Shown piece by piece: positions 27,102 to 35,234 of a stretch of 64,000 bases of DNA. Every line of letters begins with the position of its first letter. Within the stretch, counting starts at the first letter, position 1. The notes under the pieces are model-generated. The model had not been told where the DNA came from. It searched no databases and saw only the letters and a program-made list of their open reading frames with translations. Both the position numbers and the translations under genes were made by a program. This DNA is from a bacterium (GTDB lineage: Bacteria; Cyanobacteriota; Vampirovibrionia; Gastranaerophilales; Gastranaerophilaceae): contig JAGAVG010000045.1 in the NCBI GenBank assembly GCA_017942035.1, forward strand, positions 19,299-83,298. Direction: 5' to 3'.

Positions 27102-27252
27102 TTACAAATTAGGCTAAAATAAGCAAATTACTACCCTGCAGTTATTTCATTATCAAACAACTGCAAAATTTAGGAACTCCTAACGGTATCACAGACGAAT
27201 ACCAAAATTCCAAAAGCACATAAATTTGTATATAAGCTTCTAAAATATTTTA

Positions 27253-27909
27253 TTAAATTCCATTATCAACAATGACTTTTGCGAGTATTCCGTTAATGAA
27301 CGATGCGCTGTCATCAGTTGAATATTTTTTCGCAAGTTCAATTGCCTCATCGACAATAACTTTCATTGGAGCGTCTTTCAAATAAATCAATTCAACAATT
27401 GCGATACGCAAAATATCTTTGTCCATTTTTACCATACGCTGAATATCCCAATTTTTGGCATATTTTTGAATAGTATCGTCAACTTCTTTGTGATTTTTCT
27501 GGAAAGTTTCAGCGATTTTTACTGCATAATCTTTCACGTCGTTTTGAGAATCTAATGTTGTAAACTCAGCGATTTCCAATGCTGCGAGTGATTTTTCCGC
27601 AATGTCAATCATTTCGTTAATTCTTCCGGTCATATCCGACGTCATCGGAAGCGGAACGGGAATATTTGAGACGCCTAAAGGTCTTTCCAGATTTGTTTCG
27701 TGGTTTGCTTCGTAAGTCTCAATGTTGTCTCTCATTTCAATCAATGCGCCCAGCGTAATTTTTAATTCGTCGCTTGCATTGCTAGATAAAATTCGAACAG
27801 ATTTCAAAATTATGTCTTTTAAATCTTCTTTAGAATAGCTGACTATTTTTTTATCAAATTGTGAAAACAATATAAATGCCAGTTCTCTGGCGGCTCTGCG
27901 GGCTTGCAT
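27253..27909 (-). CDS. nusB: Transcription antitermination factor NusB, long cyanobacterial-type
   Basis: A 218-residue protein. The N-terminus RRAARELAFILFSQFDK and the C-terminal half (IQRMVKMDKDILRIAIVEL, then VDEAIELAKKY and SASFINGILAKV) are standard NusB. Between them lies an extra helical segment of roughly 70 residues, including PVPLPMTSDMTGRINEMIDI, that the 140-residue proteobacterial and Firmicutes proteins lack. As I recall the family, cyanobacterial NusB proteins have a similar extra block, which supports placing this genome beside Cyanobacteria. NusB binds BoxA RNA with NusE for rRNA antitermination. Confidence 0.92.
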   Translation of the reverse strand: MQARRAARELAFILFSQFDKKIVSYSKEDLKDIILKSVRILSSNASDELKITLGALIEMRDNIETYEANHETNLERPLGVSNIPVPLPMTSDMTGRINEMIDIAEKSLAALEIAEFTTLDSQNDVKDYAVKIAETFQKNHKEVDDTIQKYAKNWDIQRMVKMDKDILRIAIVELIYLKDAPMKVIVDEAIELAKKYSTDDSASFINGILAKVIVDNGI

Positions 27910-28093
27910 AACTTTCTTATTCCTTTATTTCTTATACTAATATTTGGAACAATCTTAGCACGAAAAAAATTTTATCTCAAGAGGGAAAATTTGGGACTTA
28001 TATACAAGTTTATACTAAATTTACCTATATATGTCACCCTGAACGTCGGATTAACCTCCGTGTTTCAGAATCTCATAATTTTGATGTAAAAAA
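27910..28093. other. Gap between nusB and the inverted-repeat element
   Basis: There is no gene. It should contain the nusB promoter (minus strand). At 28038-28076 lies a block related to those at 3956 and 47693 (gtcggattaacctccgtgtt). The six A at 28088-28093 read as a T run on the minus strand directly after the element's left hairpin. Confidence 0.6.
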
Positions 28094-28264
28094 CGCACCA
28101 AATTTTATATTTTGATGCGAGTTTTTTATAGCCTTATTATACAATATTTTACGCCACATTTCAAGTGGTCGTTTGTCGTTTTTTAATGATTTTTTGAATT
28201 TTAAAAAGGTATGTTTTAGTGAATTTCAGGCCTACATGCACCAAAATATAAATTATGGTGCATG
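28094..28264 (-). promoter_or_regulatory. Inverted-repeat-bounded promoter element, orientation away from pilin (OFF)
   Basis: This 171-bp element is homologous to the one at 37647-37816. The left inverted repeat (28094-28121) is identical in both copies; the right one (28235-28264) differs at 6 of 28 positions but keeps a perfect CATGCACC/GGTGCATG hairpin. The core carries a minus-strand promoter: TTGAAA (28159-28164), 17 bp, TATAAT (28136-28141). It points away from the prepilin at 28307 and runs into the left repeat, which forms a hairpin followed by six T (28093-28088), an intrinsic terminator. In this orientation the prepilin gets no transcript from this promoter. Confidence 0.7.
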
Positions 28265-28306
28265 AATTTAAAGAGTAGTTTAAGTCTGAAAAAGGAGGCT
28301 GAAAGG

Positions 28307-29230
28307 ATGAATATATTTGAAGAACAGAGGGTAAGTAGTAGGGTAGACTTTAGTCTACCAGAAAAACTGGATTGCCACGCTTCTTACTCGTCGGCGTTAA
28401 ACGGGTCTACGGTTGTCGCCGGCAATGGTTTTGCCATTTTGTCGACAAGCCTTCGCCCTCTGCCTCCTCGCGCGTCGCTTGCAATGACAAAGGCTTTTAC
28501 CCTGGCCGAAGTCTTTTCATCACACTTTGCCGGTCGTCGTAAAACCGCGTTTACTTTGGCCGAAGTTTTGATTACTCTCGGGATAATCGGCATTGTTGCG
28601 GCGATGACCATGCCGGCATTGATTACTAAGCATCAAAAACAGGTTACTGTCACACGTTTGAGGAAGTATTACACCATAATGGCGCAGGCAAAATTGCTTT
28701 CAGAAGTTCAAAATGGAGAAATGGAATATTGGGAGTTCCCGTATACTTTTTCAAAAACTGATATCAGACCCTTTTTTGACAAGTATTTTCGGCCATATAT
28801 GGATGTAATAAACGAGTGTGAATCAGCAAAAAGTTGTAGTTCACTTTACAGCAATACACGTCCTGTTTATACTCTTAAAGATGGTATGCAATTTATGTTT
28901 TCTCCCAATCCACAGACTGATACTTTAAATTCCGGAAGAAAATATATACATACTGGAGTTGATATAAATGGTAATAAAGGGCCGAATAGAGAAGGACGAG
29001 ATATATTTTATGTAAATATTTATCCGAAAGAAGGTGCGGTAATGCTAGGTCAATTTTCGAATGGTAAAAATCCTAATCGTGAAGAATTAAAGACAGGAAT
29101 TTCTGCAAATAGCGGCCACGATACCAGTTGCTGCAGTCATACTTGTGCAACTCCAAGTTTTAAATATTTAAACTGCGGGGCATTAATTCAGTTCGATGGC
29201 TGGCAAATTAAGGATGACTATCCTTGGTAA
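28307..29230 (+). CDS. Type IV prepilin-like protein with repeat-derived 81-residue leader
   Basis: A 307-residue protein. ATG 28307 is chosen because AAGGAGG lies 8 bases before it; the upstream in-frame ATG at 28262 lies in the hairpin and has no ribosome-binding site. The leader (1-81) is mostly repeat DNA read in-frame: RVDFSLP (12-18) is an 18-bp palindrome, and LSTSLRPLPPRASLAMTK (45-62) matches the intergenic repeat at 37827-37880. The prepilin motif occurs twice, AFTLAEV at 63-69 and AFTLAEVLITLGIIGIVAA at 81-99; only the second has the full helix. Four or more Cys residues and the ending GWQIKDDYPW follow. Cleavage is expected at A81-F82. Confidence 0.8.
   Translation: MNIFEEQRVSSRVDFSLPEKLDCHASYSSALNGSTVVAGNGFAILSTSLRPLPPRASLAMTKAFTLAEVFSSHFAGRRKTAFTLAEVLITLGIIGIVAAMTMPALITKHQKQVTVTRLRKYYTIMAQAKLLSEVQNGEMEYWEFPYTFSKTDIRPFFDKYFRPYMDVINECESAKSCSSLYSNTRPVYTLKDGMQFMFSPNPQTDTLNSGRKYIHTGVDINGNKGPNREGRDIFYVNIYPKEGAVMLGQFSNGKNPNREELKTGISANSGHDTSCCSHTCATPSFKYLNCGALIQFDGWQIKDDYPW
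28342..28359 (+). repeat. 18-bp palindrome inside the prepilin leader
   Basis: GGTAGACTTTAGTCTACC, translated as part of R-V-D-F-S-L-P. On this strand only one of the three frames through TAGGGTAGACTTTAGTCTACCA is free of stops, and this is the frame used. Confidence 0.9.
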
Positions 29231-29399
29231 AACCCTCTCCCGATTTTGTAAGTTCGCATATTGCTCACTAACAAAATCTGCCCTCTCACAAAGAGAGAGG
29301 GCTAAAATTAGTAATGTCGGATTAGTAAATCCGACCTACTACCTTCTGGATTGCCGCGTCGCTTGCGCTCCTCGCAATGACGGAACTGTTTCTTTTTCC
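29231..29399. repeat. Repeat cluster after prepilin gene
   Basis: It contains a block AACCCTCTCCCGATTTTGT (29230-29262; reversed relative at 47826-47860), a hairpin GCCCTCTC..GAGAGAGGGC (29280-29301), the palindrome GTCGGATTAGTAAATCCGAC (29316-29335), and a GGATTGCCGCG..CTCGCAATGACGG block (29342-29382). The hairpin may act as a terminator. No gene is supported here. Confidence 0.7.
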
Positions 29400-30380
29400 T
29401 TATTCAGCAATCAATTGTTCGCCAAAGGAAAACACTTGAGCTATCGCACTTTGTTTTACGGGTTTATAAAAATCTTTTACAAGAACGCATTTTGTCTGGA
29501 TACAGTTTAAGTTTTTTGAATGAAGATATTCTTCAAATTTATCCGCGTTTTCATTGTATTGACGGTGTTTTATAAACGCGCAGAATTTCGTTTTGCGTTT
29601 GGAAATTTCGCCGAGGGCAAAGTTAAAGATTTCATCATAAGAGATTTCGTACGCATTATTTTTAGAAATATCAATGATAAAATTGAAATTATCGCTTGTT
29701 GTTATTGAAAGATAACAAATAATTCTTTTTTTTGTTTCATCTTCAAGAACATACCTGTTTTTGTAAAAATTTACAAAACCTTTAAAAAACGGCTCTCTAA
29801 ATTCTGTTTTTATTCGCTCTAAAGTCGGTTTATATATAGATTTAAGCTCGCTGTTGTACAACCTTGCAACTGCTGCGGCATCAGAATTCTGGCAATATCT
29901 GAAAGGAGCTTTGTTTTGTGATGTCGGATTGAAATTTTCAATTTTCCACAAGTTTTCGTACGAACATAGTCTGAATCCGCATCCTTTAATGAAAAGTTCT
30001 CGGAGCTCATCATGGCATTCATCAACCGAAACATTGAATGAAACCGCTCCTCTTGCGCCAAATCTCGCGATTACAAATTCAACAAGCTGCTTGCCGACAT
30101 CGTACATATTCTGAAGAAAAACAAGACGGGTTATGTTGATTTTGTAAGGGTTTCCGGAGGTCGGTGCAACTGTTATAAGCCCAAGAATTTCTTTGCCTGA
30201 AACAAGAACAAAAGATTCTGGTAAAAAACAAAATTTCAACGGGAGAAGGTTTTGAGCTTTTAATAAAATTTCATTTTTCAAAGCCTTTGTAAATTCCGCA
30301 CCCTCGGTGTTTCCCAGATATGAAATCATCTTTTTTATCTTAGGAATATCAAAACAGTTCAATCTTCTTATTCTTATCAT
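29400..30380 (-). CDS. GNAT-like acetyltransferase, probably two domains
   Basis: A 326-residue protein from ATG 30380 (MIRIRRLNCFDIPKIKKMIS). The open frame extends upstream, but that part crosses the divergent promoter region and is rejected. The N-terminal half looks like a GNAT fold: an R-R-x-x-x-x-D-I-P start, a central beta strand VLVSGKEILGLITVAP, then LVFLQNMYDVGKQLVEFVI in the acetyl-CoA-binding position. The second half resembles another degenerate GNAT domain. The substrate is unknown. It is divergent from the dehydrogenase operon. Confidence 0.6.
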   Translation of the reverse strand: MIRIRRLNCFDIPKIKKMISYLGNTEGAEFTKALKNEILLKAQNLLPLKFCFLPESFVLVSGKEILGLITVAPTSGNPYKINITRLVFLQNMYDVGKQLVEFVIARFGARGAVSFNVSVDECHDELRELFIKGCGFRLCSYENLWKIENFNPTSQNKAPFRYCQNSDAAAVARLYNSELKSIYKPTLERIKTEFREPFFKGFVNFYKNRYVLEDETKKRIICYLSITTSDNFNFIIDISKNNAYEISYDEIFNFALGEISKRKTKFCAFIKHRQYNENADKFEEYLHSKNLNCIQTKCVLVKDFYKPVKQSAIAQVFSFGEQLIAE

Positions 30381-30401
30381 ATTAGTATTATATAAAAATT
30401 T

Positions 30402-30430
30402 TTGAAAGTTCGCAAGGTTTGTGATAATAT
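30402..30430 (+). promoter_or_regulatory. Promoter of the two-dehydrogenase operon
   Basis: TTGAAA (30402-30407), a 17-bp spacer and TAATAT (30425-30430). The ATG at 30450 follows with a GAGGCGG-type ribosome-binding site, so the leader is about 13 bases. Confidence 0.6.
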
Positions 30431-30449
30431 TTTTGAGCGAGGCGGAATT

Positions 30450-31487
30450 ATGAAAATAGCAGTCATAAATAATGAAAAAATAAAAATTGAGAATGTTGAA
30501 AACCTTCATCTGAACGCGCAAAAAGGTGCAATTGTAAAAGTTTTGTGCTGTGGATTGTGCGGAAGTGATATCGTAAAATTCAGAGAAAAAATATCGCCGA
30601 ACGGTACGGTTTTAGGACATGAAATCGTTGCTGAGATTGTGGATATAAATTCATCAACAGATTTTAAAACCGGCGATGTTATCGTTACATCACACCATAT
30701 TCCGTGCGGGGAATGCTTATACTGCAAGTCCGGAAATGTTTCAATGTGCAAGCATTTTAAATCTACTAACATTGTTCCGGGCGGATTTTCTGAATACGTT
30801 TATTTATCAGAAGAACACCTCCAAAATGTTGCACACTTAAAACCTGAAAATCTTTCGCTTGAAGAGGCTTCTTTTTATGAACCGTTAGGCTGTTGCGTTC
30901 GGGCAATTAAAAGATGTGATTTAAAAGAGGGCGCAAATGCTGTGGTAATCGGCTTAGGCTCTATCGGAATTTTGATGTCGCAGGCATTGAAGGCTTATGG
31001 CGTGAATGTAATCGGGTTTGACCTTTTAGATGAACGCATAGGATTTTTAAAATCAAAAGGGGTTGATGCGATAAACCCTTTGAATTTAGAAGAGGCGCTT
31101 TCTTACGTTAAATCAAAAACTAATGATTACGGCGCAGATGCTGTGTTTATGACATCAGGAGCGGATAAAGCGCTTGACACTGCTCTAAAAGTTGTGAGAA
31201 ACGGCGGGAAAATTCTTGTTTTTTCAAGCACTCCTAAAAATTCGGGATATCCGAATAACGAAATTTATTACCGCGAACTAACGATTTTAGGAAGCTATTC
31301 GCCGTCACCTGCGGATTTGAAAGATTCTTTGGAACTTTTAAAGTCCGGAAAGGTTGATGTTAAAAATATTTCAACGGAATACAAGTTAGATAAAATTCAA
31401 CAAGCTTTTGAGGACACAGTTTCAAACAAAATTATGAAAGCTTGCATAAATATAGGAACAGAAGGTAATTTAAAGGAAAAAATATAA
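30450..31487 (+). CDS. Zinc-dependent medium-chain dehydrogenase, first of pair
   Basis: A 345-residue protein of the MDR alcohol/sorbitol/threonine dehydrogenase group; ATG 30450 is chosen over an upstream ATG at 30402 that lies in the promoter. Catalytic zinc residues are Cys37 (GLCGSD) and His57-Glu58 (LGHE). The structural zinc site is Cys86, Cys89, Cys92 and Cys100. The Rossmann fold has VVIGLGSIGILMSQAL at about 155-170. The substrate cannot be read from sequence; a polyol or threonine is typical. It is coupled to the next dehydrogenase by a TAATG overlap. Confidence 0.85.
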   Translation: MKIAVINNEKIKIENVENLHLNAQKGAIVKVLCCGLCGSDIVKFREKISPNGTVLGHEIVAEIVDINSSTDFKTGDVIVTSHHIPCGECLYCKSGNVSMCKHFKSTNIVPGGFSEYVYLSEEHLQNVAHLKPENLSLEEASFYEPLGCCVRAIKRCDLKEGANAVVIGLGSIGILMSQALKAYGVNVIGFDLLDERIGFLKSKGVDAINPLNLEEALSYVKSKTNDYGADAVFMTSGADKALDTALKVVRNGGKILVFSSTPKNSGYPNNEIYYRELTILGSYSPSPADLKDSLELLKSGKVDVKNISTEYKLDKIQQAFEDTVSNKIMKACINIGTEGNLKEKI

Positions 31488-32533
31488 TGAAAGCCATACA
31501 ATATTACGGGCCTTTGGATATAAAATATGAAGAAGTTATGGTAAAACCGCCGCAGGAAGGCGAAGTTGTCGTAAAAGTAATGTCGGCACTCACTTGCGGA
31601 ACAGACGTAAAGACTTTTCGCCGCGGTCATCCGGTGCTTATAAAATCAACTCCGTCAGGATTTGGTCATGAATTTGCAGGAATTGTGGATAAGGTCGGGA
31701 AAAACGTAACCAATGTAAAAGTCGGCGATCGTGTTGTGGCGGCAAATTCAGCCCCTTGCGGAAAGTGTTTTTTCTGTAAGAGAGAAGAGTACAATTTATG
31801 CGAAAATCTTGACCTTTTAAACGGTGCTTATGCCCAGTATATTACTGTTCCGGCGCGAATTGTCGAGAAAAATATGCTTATTTTGCCGGATAATTTGAGT
31901 TTTGACAAAGCCGCATTCTGTGAACCTCTTGCAAATGTTGTCCACGGGGTCGAAAGAACCGGAATTAAAAAAGGCGATACAGTCGGGATTATCGGGATTG
32001 GGCCGATAGGATTGATGTTTGCAAGACTTGCCAAATTAAAAGGTGCAAATGTAATTGTTGCCGGACGCAACCCGATAAAACTCAAAGCCGCAGAAGATTT
32101 TGCCCATGCTGATGAAATTGTTGATTTGAAAAAATATCCAAACCCTGAAAAAATCTTTAGAGAATACACGGAAGAAAAGAAAGGGCTTGATGTTGCCGTT
32201 GAATGTGTCGGATTGCCTGATATTTGGGAAAGAATTTTCTCATGTGTAAGGCCTGGCGGAACCGTTCATTTCTTTGGCGGGTGCAAATCAGGGTCTACTG
32301 TCACTTTTGACACTACAAAAATGCACTATGGCGACATAAAATTGATGAGCGTATTTCACCATACTCCGAAATATTTCCGTATGGCTCTTGATTATATTGC
32401 AAACGGAGACGTTGAGGTTGAAAAGCTCATCACGGCAACTTTGGGGCTTAAAGATGTTGAATACGCTATGGGACAACATATTGACGGTAAGGCCATAAAA
32501 TTCCTTATAAAACCTTGGGAAGATTTATCTTAA
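31487..32533 (+). CDS. Zinc-dependent medium-chain dehydrogenase, second of pair
   Basis: A 348-residue MDR-family protein. Catalytic zinc residues are Cys37 and His61-Glu62 (GFGHE); the structural zinc cysteines are 91, 94, 97 and 105. NAD-binding GIIGIGPIGLMFA is at about 161-173. It shares layout but not high identity with the gene before it, so they probably act on different steps of the same sugar-alcohol or amino-alcohol pathway. Its start overlaps the previous stop by one base, and its end overlaps the convergent mntP by 9 bases. Confidence 0.85.
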   Translation: MKAIQYYGPLDIKYEEVMVKPPQEGEVVVKVMSALTCGTDVKTFRRGHPVLIKSTPSGFGHEFAGIVDKVGKNVTNVKVGDRVVAANSAPCGKCFFCKREEYNLCENLDLLNGAYAQYITVPARIVEKNMLILPDNLSFDKAAFCEPLANVVHGVERTGIKKGDTVGIIGIGPIGLMFARLAKLKGANVIVAGRNPIKLKAAEDFAHADEIVDLKKYPNPEKIFREYTEEKKGLDVAVECVGLPDIWERIFSCVRPGGTVHFFGGCKSGSTVTFDTTKMHYGDIKLMSVFHHTPKYFRMALDYIANGDVEVEKLITATLGLKDVEYAMGQHIDGKAIKFLIKPWEDLS

Positions 32534-33070
32534 AAGTGCTTTTAGAGCAAGGACGATAAGGATTAGCCCGCCTGAGACTTCAAAGTATTTTGAGGGGAAT
32601 TTTTTGAGAAAATTCCCAAACCAAAATCCGGCGAGTGACATAAAAAACGAGAAAATTCCTATCATCAACGCAGGAATTAAGAGTGTGTTGCCTGAAAATA
32701 CGAAACTTCCGCCGGCTGCAAGCGCATCTATGCTTGTAGCAAGTCCCATGAGCATTAAACATTTTAATCCGATACAGCAAATTTCCGGTTTGTCCTCTTT
32801 GCTCAAGGCTTCTGATATGAATTTCATTCCCAAAATCATAAAAATTCCAAATACAATAAATTTGCTAAAAGGTTCGATGTAAGTTTTTATCGTATAAGCT
32901 CCTAAATACCCGATACAAGGCATTAATCCCTGAAACAATCCCATTGTTAGGGCGAGCAGAAGGGAATTTTTCCGTCTGTGAGAGGTGAAGATTAACCCTT
33001 GCGAAAACGAAACGACGAGGCAATCAATTCCCATTGCAATACTTAAAAATATTATTTCAGTTAAATTCAA
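32525..33070 (-). CDS. mntP: Manganese efflux pump MntP
   Basis: A 181-residue membrane protein with six predicted helices, the normal size. It is built from two similar halves, each with a membrane-embedded acidic motif: AMGIDCLVVSFSQG near residue 12-25 and ATSIDALAAGGSF near 110-122. These Asp residues are essential in MntP-family Mn2+ exporters. No yybP-ykoY riboswitch is visible; the start lies inside the end of the upstream gene, so the two are probably cotranscribed. Confidence 0.9.
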   Translation of the reverse strand: MNLTEIIFLSIAMGIDCLVVSFSQGLIFTSHRRKNSLLLALTMGLFQGLMPCIGYLGAYTIKTYIEPFSKFIVFGIFMILGMKFISEALSKEDKPEICCIGLKCLMLMGLATSIDALAAGGSFVFSGNTLLIPALMIGIFSFFMSLAGFWFGNFLKKFPSKYFEVSGGLILIVLALKALLR

Positions 33071-34430
33071 TTTCTACCTCAAACAATCTTTTCCAAGGAA
33101 AAGAATACTTTACTTCTGGCATGTTTTCAATTCCTAAAACATCCTTTAACATATTTTCGTATATTTTCATTTTTTTAGCAAGTTCTTCACTGTCGGGGGC
33201 TGAAAGTTCCTGCCGGATGTTCGCTTGATAAGCCCAATCGTCGAGAAACCTTGTCAAATTCAATTTTTCTACAGCTTTTTTATTATAATTCTTTTTTGCA
33301 CAATACCGGCAAATCATTGCGCAAATGAGGCTCCCCAGAGAGTTTGCCGAAGTGTTCCAAGCGGAATATCCAAGAAAATTTTCGGATTTTAAAATTTCAG
33401 AATTTTTAAAAAGTTCTTTTACAAAACTGTTATCGCTTCCGTTTGCAAATCTCACATCTGCAAGGGCAAAAGGTTTATCTAAAGCCGGTGTAAAACTTTC
33501 GCTGAAACTTTCTGTCGGAACTTTCATTACAATTTCGCCCTGACGCGTTTTAAAGTTGTTCACATAAAGAATAATATCCGCCTCTTTTTCTTCAACAATC
33601 TCACATCCGGCAAGTTCAAGCTGGCCTTTCACCGATTTTTCGATTGAAATATCTTCGTAATTTGAAATAAGATTTTTACCCTCCGGCTCTAAAAATATCG
33701 GTGTAACTTTCAATCCGCAGTCTAAATTATCAGTTATAGCGCGTGATAAAAGGCTCATCGGAATTTCATCAGCGCCGGTTTTTACAAACCCGCCTAAATC
33801 TTGCAAAAATTTTGCCTCCTGAACATTAAATCCATACTCCGCACAATCATCTTTTGAAAAAATTAAGGTGTCGAAAAGCCCTTCTTTTTGCCATTCGAGA
33901 TATATTTTGTTTATTTCAAAATTCCGCTTTCTTGTGTTCAGGTAATCCTCCAGAATATCTGTTGGAATTACATTATGAATACAGCTTTCACATCCGAGTT
34001 TGTGGGTTTGATAAGAGTAGTCGAAAATCTTTTTGCCCCACCTGTCCCAATAAGGTTTTTCTTCCTCGTTTACATTGTTGTTGGAAATTCTCATAACACT
34101 TGAAAATGCGTAAATTTTACAACTTTTTTCTTTTAAAATTTCTTTTAGTTTAAGGATTTTTTCTTTGATTTGTTCGAAAGTTTCCGGACATCTTCTTGAA
34201 GATATTAACCCGCCATAAGCCGCTGTATCGAGGGATAAAATAAGTGCATCAAGATTTTCCAACCCTCTTAACCATTCAAAAATTCTTTCGGTATCGGCGT
34301 ATTTTGTGAGATTCCCGAGTGAATTTCTATCCGGCATCAAAATTTCAATGTCAGAATTGCATTGTGTAATAAGTTCCGGCAAAGTATAGCAAACCGGCCG
34401 GTCATCTATTGGTAAAAATCCTATTCTCAT
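33057..34430 (-). CDS. DUF4127-family protein
   Basis: A 457-residue protein. MRIGFLPIDDRPVCYTLP at the N-terminus, with LILSLDTAAYGGLISSR (about 62-78) and later KTGADEIPMSLLSRAI, matches the DUF4127 family as I remember it. Its function is not established. It looks cytoplasmic, with no signal peptide. The last 14 bases overlap the start of mntP, so the two genes are one unit. It is divergent from menG. Confidence 0.75.
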   Translation of the reverse strand: MRIGFLPIDDRPVCYTLPELITQCNSDIEILMPDRNSLGNLTKYADTERIFEWLRGLENLDALILSLDTAAYGGLISSRRCPETFEQIKEKILKLKEILKEKSCKIYAFSSVMRISNNNVNEEEKPYWDRWGKKIFDYSYQTHKLGCESCIHNVIPTDILEDYLNTRKRNFEINKIYLEWQKEGLFDTLIFSKDDCAEYGFNVQEAKFLQDLGGFVKTGADEIPMSLLSRAITDNLDCGLKVTPIFLEPEGKNLISNYEDISIEKSVKGQLELAGCEIVEEKEADIILYVNNFKTRQGEIVMKVPTESFSESFTPALDKPFALADVRFANGSDNSFVKELFKNSEILKSENFLGYSAWNTSANSLGSLICAMICRYCAKKNYNKKAVEKLNLTRFLDDWAYQANIRQELSAPDSEELAKKMKIYENMLKDVLGIENMPEVKYSFPWKRLFEVEIEFN

Positions 34431-34480
34431 AATTTTGATTATATGTTAATATTTAAAAACATGCAAAGAGGTTAAATTTT

Positions 34481-35152
34481 ATGACAGTTGATAAATCGCC
34501 TGAAAATATCAAAAATATTTTCAATATGATTGCTAAAAAATACGATTTGATAAATAATTTAATGTCGTTTTCTACTCATAAATTTATCAAAAAATCTTCA
34601 CTTTCAATGCTTGAACTTCCTTCCGGCGCAAAGGTTCTCGACTGTTGCTGCGGAACAGGCGATATTTCAGGAATGCTTGTGAAAAAATTTCCTTTTTCAA
34701 AAGTTGTCGGAATAGATTTTTCTGAAAAGATGCTTGAAATCGCAAGAAAAAAGATAAAAAATGTTGAGTTTATCGAGGGTGACTGCCGCAACATGAAATT
34801 TGACGACAAAACTTTTGATGCGGTTACGATATCCTTCGGGCTTAGAAATATCAAAGATTACAACCGCACAATTGAAGAAATGCACCGCGTGTTAAAAGAC
34901 GGCGGGCAGCTTTTGTATATAGATTTTGACAAAAGGAAATTCAGCAATAAATTTTTCGACATTGCAGTTTTCTTAATTGCAAATATTTTTAAATCCTACA
35001 AAGCGGCATATAAATATTTGATAAAATCAAAAAACGAATTTTTTACACCAGAAGAGCTTGAAAAAATATTAAATTCCAAAGGTTTTAGTCTCAAACATCA
35101 AAAGTCTTATGCTGGCGGTGTAATTTATTCTGCGTTATATGTAAAAAGTTAG
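34481..35152 (+). CDS. menG: Demethylmenaquinone methyltransferase (UbiE/MenG family)
   Basis: A 223-residue SAM-dependent methyltransferase. Family signatures are YDLINNLMSFSTHKFIKK (20-37), the SAM-binding VLDCCCGTGDISG (about 50-62), GIDFSEKMLEIARKK and FGLRNIKDYNRTIEEMHRVL. It would methylate demethylmenaquinone, the last step of menaquinone synthesis. The other men genes are not in the window, so the quinone assignment is by family only. AAAGAGG precedes the ATG. Confidence 0.85.
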   Translation: MTVDKSPENIKNIFNMIAKKYDLINNLMSFSTHKFIKKSSLSMLELPSGAKVLDCCCGTGDISGMLVKKFPFSKVVGIDFSEKMLEIARKKIKNVEFIEGDCRNMKFDDKTFDAVTISFGLRNIKDYNRTIEEMHRVLKDGGQLLYIDFDKRKFSNKFFDIAVFLIANIFKSYKAAYKYLIKSKNEFFTPEELEKILNSKGFSLKHQKSYAGGVIYSALYVKS

Positions 35153-35234
35153 TAAAAACAAATTTTGATGACAAAATTAATTCTTTATAGTAAAATCAAT
35201 TTGTACAGTTACCAACACAGAAAGAGAGTACAAA

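Noticed and set aside
28094..28264. Simple MITE insertion as full explanation of the inverted-repeat elements
   Set aside because: The flanking sequences on both sides are homologous between the two loci and keep one orientation relative to the pilin gene while the core is reversed, and no clear target-site duplication is seen. An ancestral MITE origin is still possible.
29196..29510. Open frame of 104 codons on the plus strand after a prepilin gene
   Set aside because: It overlaps the end of the prepilin and the end of the GNAT gene and runs through repeat blocks; no ribosome-binding site or coding character.
30402..30449. Upstream start for the first dehydrogenase
   Set aside because: The longer start would lie inside the TTGAAA-17-TAATAT promoter, and the ATG at 30450 has the ribosome-binding site and the usual family N-terminus.
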